Shown here in pieces: positions 13,686-21,605 of a stretch of DNA of 64,000 nucleotides; positions within the stretch are counted from its first letter, which is position 1; the number at the start of each line of letters is the position of its first letter. The stretch lies in NCBI RefSeq assembly GCF_014200725.1, contig NZ_JACHCL010000010.1, positions 50,792 to 114,791 of the forward strand, given 5' to 3'. The notes beneath the pieces are model-generated. The model made no database searches, had not been told where the DNA came from, and saw only the letters and a list, made by a program, of their open reading frames with translations. A program made the translations under genes and the position numbers. This DNA comes from Janthinobacterium silvisoli. GTDB lineage: Bacteria; Pseudomonadota; Gammaproteobacteria; Burkholderiales; Burkholderiaceae_D.

Positions 13686-14783
13686 ATGCCACAATTTGCT
13701 CCGCTCCAGAACGATACTTTCTTGCGCGCCTTGTTGCGCCAGCCGACCGAGCACACGCCCGTGTGGCTGATGCGCCAGGCGGGCCGCTACCTGCCCGAAT
13801 ACCGCGCCACGCGCGAGCGGGCCGGTTCCTTCCTGGGCCTGGCAAAGAACCCCGATTACGCCACCGAAGTCACCTTGCAGCCCCTGGAGCGCTTTCCGCT
13901 CGACGCCGCCATCCTGTTTTCCGACATCCTGACGGTGCCTGATGCGATGGGCCTGGGCCTGTATTTCGCCGATGGCGAAGGCCCCAAGTTCGAGCGTCCG
14001 CTGCGCACCGAGCAAGACGTCAAAGCCTTGCAAGTGCCGGACCTGGCCTCGCTCGATTACGTTTTTAATGCCGTCACGCAAATCCGCACGGAATTGAACG
14101 GCCGCGTGCCGTTGATCGGTTTTTCCGGTAGCCCATGGACTCTGGCTTGTTATATGGTGGAAGGCGGCGGCTCGAAAGAGTTCCATACCATCAAGAAGAT
14201 GCTGTACAACCGCCCGGACCTGATGCACCACATCCTGGCGATCAACGCCACCTCGGTGGCGCAATACCTGAATGCGCAGATCGATGCCGGCGCGCAAGCC
14301 GTGATGATTTTTGATTCCTGGGGCGGTGCGCTGGCCGATGGCGCCTACCAGGAATTTTCGCTGGCCTATATGCAGCAAGTGGTGGCGCAATTGAAACGCG
14401 ACAAGGATGGCGTGAAGATTCCCGCCATCGTATTTACCAAGGGTGGTGGCCAGTGGATCGAGCAGATCGCCGACATCGGCGCCGACGCCGTGGGTCTGGA
14501 CTGGACAGTCAACCTGACACGTGCGCGCCAGCTGGTGGGCCATAAAGTCGGTTTGCAGGGCAACCTCGACCCTGCCATCCTGTTCGCCAGCCCGGACCAG
14601 ATCCGCGCCGAAGTGGCTAAAGTGCTCAACGCCTTTGGTGCGCCAGCGGAAGGCAACGGCCACGTATTCAACCTGGGCCACGGTATTTCCCAGTTTACGC
14701 CGCCGGAATCGGTGGCCGCCATGGTCGAGGCCGTGCACAGCATGAGCCGCGCCATGCGCAGTGGCCAGGCAGTGGCCAAATAA
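13686..14783 (+). CDS. hemE: HemE, uroporphyrinogen decarboxylase
   Basis: Converts uroporphyrinogen III to coproporphyrinogen III in heme synthesis. The ATG at 13686 gives [17 protein letters not shown], the standard betaproteobacterial start, rather than the upstream start at 13629. The substrate-binding motif [12 protein letters not shown], the catalytic Asp region [12 protein letters not shown] and [16 protein letters not shown] are all intact in 365 residues. The gene stands alone and borders the DnaA-box region. Confidence 0.96.
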   Translation: MPQFAPLQNDTFLRALLRQPTEHTPVWLMRQAGRYLPEYRATRERAGSFLGLAKNPDYATEVTLQPLERFPLDAAILFSDILTVPDAMGLGLYFADGEGPKFERPLRTEQDVKALQVPDLASLDYVFNAVTQIRTELNGRVPLIGFSGSPWTLACYMVEGGGSKEFHTIKKMLYNRPDLMHHILAINATSVAQYLNAQIDAGAQAVMIFDSWGGALADGAYQEFSLAYMQQVVAQLKRDKDGVKIPAIVFTKGGGQWIEQIADIGADAVGLDWTVNLTRARQLVGHKVGLQGNLDPAILFASPDQIRAEVAKVLNAFGAPAEGNGHVFNLGHGISQFTPPESVAAMVEAVHSMSRAMRSGQAVAK

Positions 14784-14826
14784 GCAAGCCGTTCAGCACG
14801 GGCGCCGGCGGCGCCCGGCGATGCCA

Positions 14827-14860
14827 AGGCAGGTTTTCCCTCGGGAAGCCTGCTTTTTTA
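14827..14860 (+). terminator. Terminator after hemE
   Basis: GCAGGTTTTCCC and GGGAAGCCTGC form a stem with a two-base loop, one bulge and a following TTTTTT, 43 bases past the hemE stop. Confidence 0.85.
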
Positions 14861-14887
14861 TTTGGCACTGCAACATGCAAGGGCGAC

Positions 14888-15415
14888 TTATGCACAATTT
14901 TTTTTACTGCGGAAATAATAGGCAGTGAAAAATCCTAGCCCGGGGAGGTGTTGCAAGTGTTTGATTTGTAAGGCGTAATTTTTTATTGTCCGGGCATGTC
15001 CGGCGGTATCTGGCAAGGTTGTTCTCCGGGCTAGATGCCTTATTCCTTCCTTGTCCACAAAGTTATCAACAGATTCTGTGGATAAAAAAGAAAAGTATTT
15101 TGTTAACCGGCACTTAGCGTCACTGTTAAGGTTTCACTTGAGGTTTATGTTGCATTGCATGATGATTTTGGCAAGCTTTTGCTTTCCATAGTTGCAATCG
15201 ATTGCCGTCATTATGGCGTAAAAATTTTTAAGAATAGTTCAGTTATGCACAGAAGCCGGCAGAGTCCAGTTATTTTTCCTCTCCGGGGAGTGGATTTTCA
15301 AGTGACTGATTTTAAAGGCTTAATTTTTATTTCGTGCCCCCCTTGACGCGGATGAAAATTTTATATCCACATTATTCTGGAAGTTAATTTTGCTTTGTCC
15401 ACAAAGTTATCCACA
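14888..15415. other. Candidate replication origin: DnaA-box cluster
   Basis: This AT-rich part of the 788-base hemE-priA gap has no credible gene. Four exact TTATNCACA DnaA boxes are present: 14888-14896 (+), 15077-15085 (-), 15243-15251 (+) and 15407-15415 (+). Near matches are TTGTCCACA at 15051-15059 and 15395-15403, TTATCAACA at 15063-15071 and ATATCCACA at 15363-15371. A/T-only or nearly A/T stretches that could unwind lie at about 14897-14920, 15081-15100 and 15219-15235. Such density is typical of oriC; a DnaA-titration or regulatory site is the alternative. dnaA itself is not in the window. Confidence 0.65.
15051..15073 (+). repeat. DnaA-box repeat, copy 1
   Basis: A 23-base unit made of TTGTCCACA, AAG and TTATCAACAGA. 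It recurs at 15395-15417 with a single A/C difference, 344 bases away, in the same orientation. Each copy holds two DnaA boxes 12 bases apart, start to start. Confidence 0.85.
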
Positions 15416-15417
15416 GA
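15395..15417 (+). repeat. DnaA-box repeat, copy 2
   Basis: Second copy of the 23-base unit at 15051-15073. Here the second box is the perfect TTATCCACA, where copy 1 has TTATCAACA. Confidence 0.85.
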
Positions 15418-15571
15418 ATTATCTTCAGGCGGCGGGTGGCCTGTTTTTCCCCGGCGCAGCTGCCAGCACGCGTACTTGGGTATTCGATGGATAGACCAAG
15501 TATCATGGCCGGCTGGCGCGTGGACCGTGGCATCGCCGTGCGCGATTTTTTTATCAAGATAGGCAAGACTC

Positions 15572-17611
15572 ATGACGCAGGGCATATTCAGGCAGTGCAT
15601 CCTTCAAATCGCGCTCGATACGCCCCTGAACGCCGTGTTCGACTATCGTTGGCGTAGCGACGGTGATGCGCCGCTGCCGCAGGTGGGCCAGCTGGCGCTG
15701 CTGCCGTTTGGCCGCCGCGAAGTGGCCGGACTGATCGTCGGCATCGCCGATAGCACGGATGTGCCCGATGCAAAGCTGAAGGAGGTGCTGGCCGTGCGCT
15801 CGCAGCTGGCGCCGCTGTCGCGCGAATGGCTGGCGCTGGCTGCCTTTGCCGCCGATTATTATCAGCGTCCGCTCGGTGAAGTCGCCTTGCCCGGATTGCC
15901 GAAAAACTTGCGCGTCCTGACCACCGTGGCGCTGGACCGCGCCATCAAGAAGCTGGCCAAGTTGCCCGACACCCATGACGGCACGCCCTTGAACATGCCG
16001 GCCCTGAACCCGGCCCAGCAGGAAGCGGCTGACGCCATCGGTGGCGCGCAGGGGTTCAAGCCGACCTTGCTGTATGGCGTGACGGGCAGCGGCAAGACGG
16101 AAGTCTATCTGCAAGCCTGCGCACAGGTGCTGGCGCGCGAAGACGCCGCGCAGATCCTGATCCTGGTGCCGGAAATTAACCTCACGCCCCAGCTGGAAGG
16201 CAATATACGCGCACGTTTTCCCGGCGTCATGCTCGCTACCTTGCACAGCAGCCTGTCGGAAGGCGAACGCATGCTGCACTGGCTTGCCGCGCACCAGGGC
16301 CAGGCGCGCATCGTGCTGGGCACGCGCCTGGCCGTGCTGGCTTCCTTGCCGAAATTAAAATTGATCGTGATCGACGAAGAACACGATCCTTCCTACAAGC
16401 AGCAGGAAGGCTTGCGTTATTCGGCGCGCGATCTGGCCGTGTGGCGCGCCTGGCAATTGCAGATTCCTATCGTGCTTGGTTCGGCCACGCCGTCGCTGGA
16501 AAGCTGGCACCACGCGCAGACAGGACGCTACCGCAAGCTGGAATTGCGCGAACGGGCCGTCAAAAATGCCGTCTTGCCACGCGTAAAAGTGCTCGACATG
16601 GAGCGCGACAAGCCGAAAGACGGCCTCACGTCGCACCTGGTGGCAGCCCTGAAGTTGCGCATGGAACGCGGCGAGCAATCGCTGCTGTTTTTGAACCGGC
16701 GCGGCTACTCTCCCGTGATCTGCTGCGAATCGTGCGGCTGGATCAGCAATTGCACGCGCTGTACCTCGTTCATGGTGCTGCACAAGCCCGAGCACCGTTT
16801 ACGCTGCCATCATTGCAGCCTGGAATTGCGGATTCCCCGTCATTGCCCTACTTGCGGCAACGTCGATCTGCAGCCGCTGGGACGCGGTACGCAGCGGGTG
16901 GAAGAGGGGCTGCAGCAACTGTTTCCCGAAGCGCGCATCCTGCGCATCGACGCCGATTCCACGCGCAAGAAGGGCAGCGCGCAAGAGGCCTTCGACACCG
17001 TGCACCGCGGCGAAGTCGATATCCTGATCGGCACGCAAATGGTGGCCAAGGGCCACGATTTTAAAAAACTGACCTTGGTGGGAATTTTGAATCCCGATAC
17101 GGCCCTGTTTTCACAGGATTACCGGGCCAGCGAGCGTTTGTTTGCGCAGCTGATGCAGGTGGCGGGCCGGGCTGGCCGCGCCGCGCAGACGGAAGGCGGC
17201 AGCGTTAGCGAAGTGCTGATACAGACGCGCTATGCGCGCCATCCGCTGTACGACGCCGTGGTCAACCACGATTACGATCATTTCGCCACCAGCCTGCTGG
17301 AAGAACGGGCCCAGGCAGCGCTGCCGCCGTATCTGTTCCAGGCCCTGCTGCGCGCCGAAGCGCCGGAACTGGCCACCGCCATCGAGTTCTTGCAGGCGGC
17401 CAAGGATTGCATGGTCCATCCGCAGATCACCATCAATGATCCGATTCCGATGAGCATGACGCGCGTCTACAATGTGGACCGTGCCCAGCTGCTATTGGAG
17501 TCCGCTTCCCGGCCGGCGCTGCAAGCGTTCCTGAAAGAATGGCTGACGGTGCTGCGGGCCATGAAGACGCGCGTGAAATGGTCGCTGGAAGTCGATCCGC
17601 TCGATATTTAA
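15572..17611 (+). CDS. priA: PriA, primosomal replication-restart helicase
   Basis: 3'-5' DNA helicase that reloads the replisome at stalled forks. An N-terminal 3'-DNA-binding part (LNAVFDYRW, VGQLALLPFGRRE) is followed by Walker A YGVTGSGKTEVYL near residue 170 and the DEEHD Walker B near 270. The zinc region CCESCGW, CTRC, CHHC and CPTCGN follows near residues 385-430, and then helicase motif VI (QVAGRAGRA). The 679 residues are typical. It lies directly right of the candidate origin, and its 3' end meets the convergent argP-like gene with no gap. Confidence 0.96.
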   Translation: MTQGIFRQCILQIALDTPLNAVFDYRWRSDGDAPLPQVGQLALLPFGRREVAGLIVGIADSTDVPDAKLKEVLAVRSQLAPLSREWLALAAFAADYYQRPLGEVALPGLPKNLRVLTTVALDRAIKKLAKLPDTHDGTPLNMPALNPAQQEAADAIGGAQGFKPTLLYGVTGSGKTEVYLQACAQVLAREDAAQILILVPEINLTPQLEGNIRARFPGVMLATLHSSLSEGERMLHWLAAHQGQARIVLGTRLAVLASLPKLKLIVIDEEHDPSYKQQEGLRYSARDLAVWRAWQLQIPIVLGSATPSLESWHHAQTGRYRKLELRERAVKNAVLPRVKVLDMERDKPKDGLTSHLVAALKLRMERGEQSLLFLNRRGYSPVICCESCGWISNCTRCTSFMVLHKPEHRLRCHHCSLELRIPRHCPTCGNVDLQPLGRGTQRVEEGLQQLFPEARILRIDADSTRKKGSAQEAFDTVHRGEVDILIGTQMVAKGHDFKKLTLVGILNPDTALFSQDYRASERLFAQLMQVAGRAGRAAQTEGGSVSEVLIQTRYARHPLYDAVVNHDYDHFATSLLEERAQAALPPYLFQALLRAEAPELATAIEFLQAAKDCMVHPQITINDPIPMSMTRVYNVDRAQLLLESASRPALQAFLKEWLTVLRAMKTRVKWSLEVDPLDI

Positions 17612-18499
17612 TCAGTCCAGATAATCGCGGCCAGCCTTGATGATCTGTTCCGACAGCAACTTGGTAAATGGCGTATCGAGCGCCCAGGCATGCCAGCTCA
17701 GGGGCAGGTCCAGCGTACGTCCCGGCAGCAAGTTCACCAGCCTGTCCGTGGCCAGCGCCTGCGCGGCCAGCCGCTGCGGCATCAAGCCATAGGCCAGGTT
17801 ATTCTGGAGGCAGGCCCGGCGCGCGCTTTCCACCGGCAAGGTGTGATGCGGGAAGGGCTCGCGCATGCCCAGTTGTTCGCTGAGGAAACGCGCCAGCAAG
17901 CCATGCTGGCCCACCACGGCTGGCGCCAGCAATACCGCCTCGCGCGAAAAACCATCACCGAACCAGTGCCCCGCAAATACGGGCGTTGCTACGCAGACAT
18001 ACGACAAGGTGCCCAGCGGCGTCACGCTGGTAGCCGCCGCGGCATCGGCTGGCGTGCTGGCCGCCGCCACGCAGCCAAACACGCTACCGTCGCGCACCAT
18101 TTGCAGGGCGGCATCGCTGTCGGCCAGGCGCACGTCGAGCTGGCAGCGGGGCGGCGCCAGCAGCGCGGGCAAGGTGTCGGGGAACCAGGTAGCCAGGCTG
18201 TCGGCATCGATGGCGATGGCGATTTCCGGCATGCTGACGCTATTGCCCAGGTCGATATCGAGCGATGCTTCCATCAATTTCACGTTGCGGTGATGCACGA
18301 TCAGGCGTTGGCCCAGACCCGTCGGCACGGCCGGCTGGCCACGGATGATCAGCAAGCGCCCGCTGGCGTCTTCCAGCGCCTTGATGCGCTGCGAGACGGC
18401 GGACTGGGTGATGCCCAAAGCCAGGGCGGCCTTGTCGAAACTGCCATGGCTGGCAACGGCGTCCAGCACGGCCAGCGCGCGATAATCGAGTGATCCCAT
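17612..18499 (-). CDS. argP: LysR-type regulator, ArgP (IciA) family
   Basis: A 295-residue LysR-family activator. The N-terminal helix-turn-helix (ALALGITQSAVSQRIKALE) and the DADSLATWF motif at the start of the effector domain are typical of ArgP, which senses lysine/arginine and normally controls the exporter ArgO. No argO is next to it here; the divergent neighbour is the flavoprotein at 18633. In E. coli this protein was first described as IciA, an inhibitor of replication initiation in vitro, so its position near a possible origin may be coincidence. Confidence 0.85.
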   Translation of the reverse strand: MGSLDYRALAVLDAVASHGSFDKAALALGITQSAVSQRIKALEDASGRLLIIRGQPAVPTGLGQRLIVHHRNVKLMEASLDIDLGNSVSMPEIAIAIDADSLATWFPDTLPALLAPPRCQLDVRLADSDAALQMVRDGSVFGCVAAASTPADAAAATSVTPLGTLSYVCVATPVFAGHWFGDGFSREAVLLAPAVVGQHGLLARFLSEQLGMREPFPHHTLPVESARRACLQNNLAYGLMPQRLAAQALATDRLVNLLPGRTLDLPLSWHAWALDTPFTKLLSEQIIKAGRDYLD

Positions 18500-18632
18500 T
18501 AGCGGTGCTTATAAATTTTGAGAATGATTAGTAATACTAATGCATGTGTTGCCGTAAAGTAAAACCTTATTTTCGGCAAAAGAGTAGTATCGATGCTCGC
18601 AAACACACCAACACAGCGGGATGGGCAGAGAC

Positions 18633-20081
18633 ATGAAGACGATACAAGTGGATGTGGCCGTGATCGGCGGCGGTACGGCAGGCATGACGGCCCACAGGGC
18701 GGCGCGCCTCGATGGCAAGCGTGTGGTGATGATAGAAAGCGGCCCCTACGGCACGACCTGCGCGCGCGTGGGCTGCATGCCCAGTAAATTACTGATCGCC
18801 GCCGCTGAAGCGGCACATGCGGTGGCAGCCGCGCCCGCGTTTGGCGTATATCCTGGCCCCGCACGTATCGATGGCAAGCAGGTGATGGCACGCGTGCGTA
18901 GCGAGCGCGACCGCTTTGTCGGCTTCGTGCTCGAAGGGGTCGAAGCGATTCCCGATGTTGAAAAACTGCAGGGCCATGCGCGCTTCCTTGCGCCAAACAA
19001 ATTGCAGGTGGATCAACATACCATCGTCGAAGCGGGCAGCGTGGTGATCGCTACCGGTTCCACGCCCATCGTGCCGCCCGAATGGCAGGTCGCGGGCGAG
19101 CGCGTGATCAACAGCGACGCCGTGTTCGACTGGACTGATTTGCCCGCTTCGGTGGCGGTAGTGGGCAGTGGCGTGATCGGCCTGGAACTGGGCCAGGCGC
19201 TGGCCCGACTGGGCGTGCGCGTGACGGTGTTTGCGCGCGGGAGCAAGCTGGCGCAATTGACTGATCCGCTGGTCTTGCAGGAAGCAGCCACGGTGCTGGC
19301 AAAAGAACTCGACATCCGCTTCCAGACCAGCGTGGCCAAGGTGGAAAAGGCGTCAGACGGCATCGGCGTGCTGGTCACCAGCCGCGATGGCGAGGGGCAG
19401 GAAAAAACCGAGTCTTTCGAGTACTTGCTGGCCGCCATCGGGCGTAGCCCGAATGTGCACAATATTGGCCTGGAAAAGGCGCAGATTGAGCTCGACCGTC
19501 ATGGCATCCCCGTGTATGACAAGCACACCATGCAATGCGGCACTAGTTCGATTTTCATCGCCGGGGATGCCGACAACGAGCTGCCGCTGTTGCCGGAAGC
19601 GGCCGACGAGGGGCGCATCGCGGGCGACAATGCAGCGCGTTATCCGCAAGTGACGCCGGGCCTGCGGCGCACGCCGCTGGCGATTGCTTTCAGCGAGCCG
19701 CAGATCGCTACCGTGGGCGCCACTTACCAGCAATTGTCGATCAGCCATTCGGGCCACTTTGCCATGGGCAGCGTGTCATTCAGCAACCAGGGCCGCAGCC
19801 GCGTGATGCTGCAAAACCAGGGGCTGCTGCGCGTCTACGCGGAGTTCGGCAGCAAGCGTTTCCTGGGCGCCGAGATGATCGGTCCGCGTGCTGAAAACCT
19901 CGGTCATTTGCTGGCGTGGGCTTGTCAGGCAGAACTGACGGTACCCGCCATGCTCGACATGCCGTTTTACCACCCCGTCATCGAAGAAGGCGTACGTACT
20001 GCGCTGCGCACGCTGGTGGTACATCTCGATACGGAACCTGAGCATGTGGCTGACTGTGCCGATTGCACGCCGGGACCTTGA
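18633..20081 (+). CDS. Dihydrolipoamide dehydrogenase-like flavoprotein
   Basis: Pyridine-nucleotide disulfide oxidoreductase of about 482 residues. It has an N-terminal FAD motif (VAVIGGGTAGMTA), a redox pair in TTCARVGCMPSK, an NAD(P) motif (VAVVGSGVIGLELGQAL), a second FAD motif (IFIAGDAD) and a dimerisation domain with the HPVIEEG active-site His/Glu. The redox site differs from the usual GGTCLNVGC form and the gene is not beside 2-oxoacid dehydrogenase genes, so it may act as a diaphorase or other reductase. The ATG at 18633 (MKTIQVDVAV) is preferred over 18621. Confidence 0.85.
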   Translation: MKTIQVDVAVIGGGTAGMTAHRAARLDGKRVVMIESGPYGTTCARVGCMPSKLLIAAAEAAHAVAAAPAFGVYPGPARIDGKQVMARVRSERDRFVGFVLEGVEAIPDVEKLQGHARFLAPNKLQVDQHTIVEAGSVVIATGSTPIVPPEWQVAGERVINSDAVFDWTDLPASVAVVGSGVIGLELGQALARLGVRVTVFARGSKLAQLTDPLVLQEAATVLAKELDIRFQTSVAKVEKASDGIGVLVTSRDGEGQEKTESFEYLLAAIGRSPNVHNIGLEKAQIELDRHGIPVYDKHTMQCGTSSIFIAGDADNELPLLPEAADEGRIAGDNAARYPQVTPGLRRTPLAIAFSEPQIATVGATYQQLSISHSGHFAMGSVSFSNQGRSRVMLQNQGLLRVYAEFGSKRFLGAEMIGPRAENLGHLLAWACQAELTVPAMLDMPFYHPVIEEGVRTALRTLVVHLDTEPEHVADCADCTPGP

Positions 20082-20290
20082 TGATTGCTCGTCGTTTAAG
20101 TTTCCAGTGTCGTTGTATTAATGGTAATTTATTTGTGTAAATAGCCAGTGCACAGTTGTTTTTGTTGTCAAAAATACTTACTATTATTTACAGAAATACG
20201 ATTACCATGGATGGCAAATATCTGCGCGCTTGCGCTAGTTTTCCGTTTTTCAGACATAGGCTATGACTACAATCTCATTGGAGCTTAGCG

Positions 20291-20890
20291 ATGAAAAAAC
20301 TGATCTGCCTGATAGTGTTGCTGGCCGCTACCGTATCGGCCAAGGCCACTTCGTTTCCCTACCCCGAGTATTATATCTACACAGCATTTAATACCAACCA
20401 CAGTGGCTTGGGGGCATTAGCCAGCCCGGGCCAGCTCACCGATACGTTTTCCACCAAGTCTGGCCCGGGATGGTTGAATTTCCAGCTTCAGGGTTATGGG
20501 ACGCTGGACGGCGACGGGAATGGATATACCGATGTTTTCAGCTTGCAGGTCAATGGAGTCACCGTGTTGTCGGGTAGCTGGGACCTGGGTGGCGGTGGCA
20601 ATAATGTGTTTTACTTTAATCCGTACAATGCCACTGTGAATGCCGTGTCGAACGGCCGTGGCGCAGGTGGCACGGCCGATTTCAGTCTTCCTATCCAGTT
20701 CGTTTATGGCACTAATTCGATCACGTTTTCCTACGCGGGCAATGCGCAGGGCCTGGGCGACGAGGGTTGGGGTATCAACGAGGTACAAGTAGCAGTGATA
20801 CCCGAACCTGAAACCTATGCCATGCTGCTGGCCGGCCTGGGCTTGCTGGGCTTCATGACACGCCGCAAATCAGGCAGGCAAGTTGCCTGA
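20291..20890 (+). CDS. PEP-CTERM sorted exported protein
   Basis: A 199-residue secreted protein with a signal peptide (MKKLICLIVLLAATVSAKA), a Gly/Asn-rich beta-type body, and a C-terminal PEP-CTERM signal: PEPETYAMLLAGLGLLGF followed by TRRK. Such tails are recognised by exosortase, which is not in this window. The body has no domain I can name. GGAG lies upstream of the ATG at 20291. The second PEP-CTERM protein (49629-50306) shares almost the same tail. Confidence 0.88.
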   Translation: MKKLICLIVLLAATVSAKATSFPYPEYYIYTAFNTNHSGLGALASPGQLTDTFSTKSGPGWLNFQLQGYGTLDGDGNGYTDVFSLQVNGVTVLSGSWDLGGGGNNVFYFNPYNATVNAVSNGRGAGGTADFSLPIQFVYGTNSITFSYAGNAQGLGDEGWGINEVQVAVIPEPETYAMLLAGLGLLGFMTRRKSGRQVA

Positions 20891-20910
20891 TGCAGGCTTA
20901 GCTGAGCAAA

Positions 20911-21396
20911 TTAATTGAGCAAATCCGTATCCAGGCGGCCCTCGGCCGCCAGTTCACGCAAGATACGTACCGTATCGATATCCGATTCCTGATAGGCAGA
21001 GCGGCGGAATTCATCGTACATGGCGTTGGCCGCATCGGTGGCGGCGTCGTGGCCATCGTCGTACTGGAACCGTACCCACAGGCTTGCTTCATCAGGCATC
21101 TCGATCGTCATGACCAGCGACGAAGCGCTGATATCTTTCTGCGCCGCTACTTCATAGCGCACCTGCATCTGCGGCACCAGGATCACCTTGTCTTCGATCA
21201 CCAGTTCGCCGTAGCGCAGGCGGCGCGAAAAGCCGCTGCCGCCCCGCTCGCTGATCTGGCACTCGTCCAGATGCGGCACGAACAGCTTTGGCGATTCCGC
21301 GCGCAGCACCAGGCCGCGCCAGACTTGCTCCAGGCTCAGGGTGTCGATCAGCGGATTGAGTGGATCGTTGATTTCTATCAGGTGTTCAAATTTCAT
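20911..21396 (-). CDS. SRPBCC-fold protein, DUF1857/AtaL-like
   Basis: A 161-residue protein starting MKFEHLIEINDPLNPLIDTLS, followed by LSLEQVWRGLVLRAESPKLFVPHLDECQI. This is the pattern of the DUF1857 (AtaL-like) branch of START/SRPBCC small-molecule-binding folds. Ligand unknown. The longer upstream frame to 21621 lacks coding character and crosses the promoter region of rep. It is divergent from rep, with 209 bases between the starts. Confidence 0.78.
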   Translation of the reverse strand: MKFEHLIEINDPLNPLIDTLSLEQVWRGLVLRAESPKLFVPHLDECQISERGGSGFSRRLRYGELVIEDKVILVPQMQVRYEVAAQKDISASSLVMTIEMPDEASLWVRFQYDDGHDAATDAANAMYDEFRRSAYQESDIDTVRILRELAAEGRLDTDLLN

Positions 21397-21605
21397 AGGG
21401 CTGCCATTTGGTAAGTTGGAACGCAGGGGCGATATAGGCGGAATGGTACTCCAGGCCAGGCTTTGCCGCACAGATGCAATCGGCCAAGATGATGGCAATG
21501 CGTTATTTATCAATACCATTGCCCTCTTTTTGGGCGCAGCCCAGACTGCAAATAGCATGCACGAGACTGTTACAATGGGCTGCTGTTCCCTCCGGAAATA
21601 CCCTG

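Noticed and set aside
15155..15346. Short plus-strand frame in the hemE-priA gap
   Set aside because: No ribosome site, no family resemblance, and it lies across DnaA boxes.
17612..18499. ArgP/IciA as a dedicated inhibitor of the nearby candidate origin
   Set aside because: The IciA activity is an old in vitro result for the E. coli protein; the family is mainly a lysine/arginine-responsive activator. Proximity alone is not evidence.
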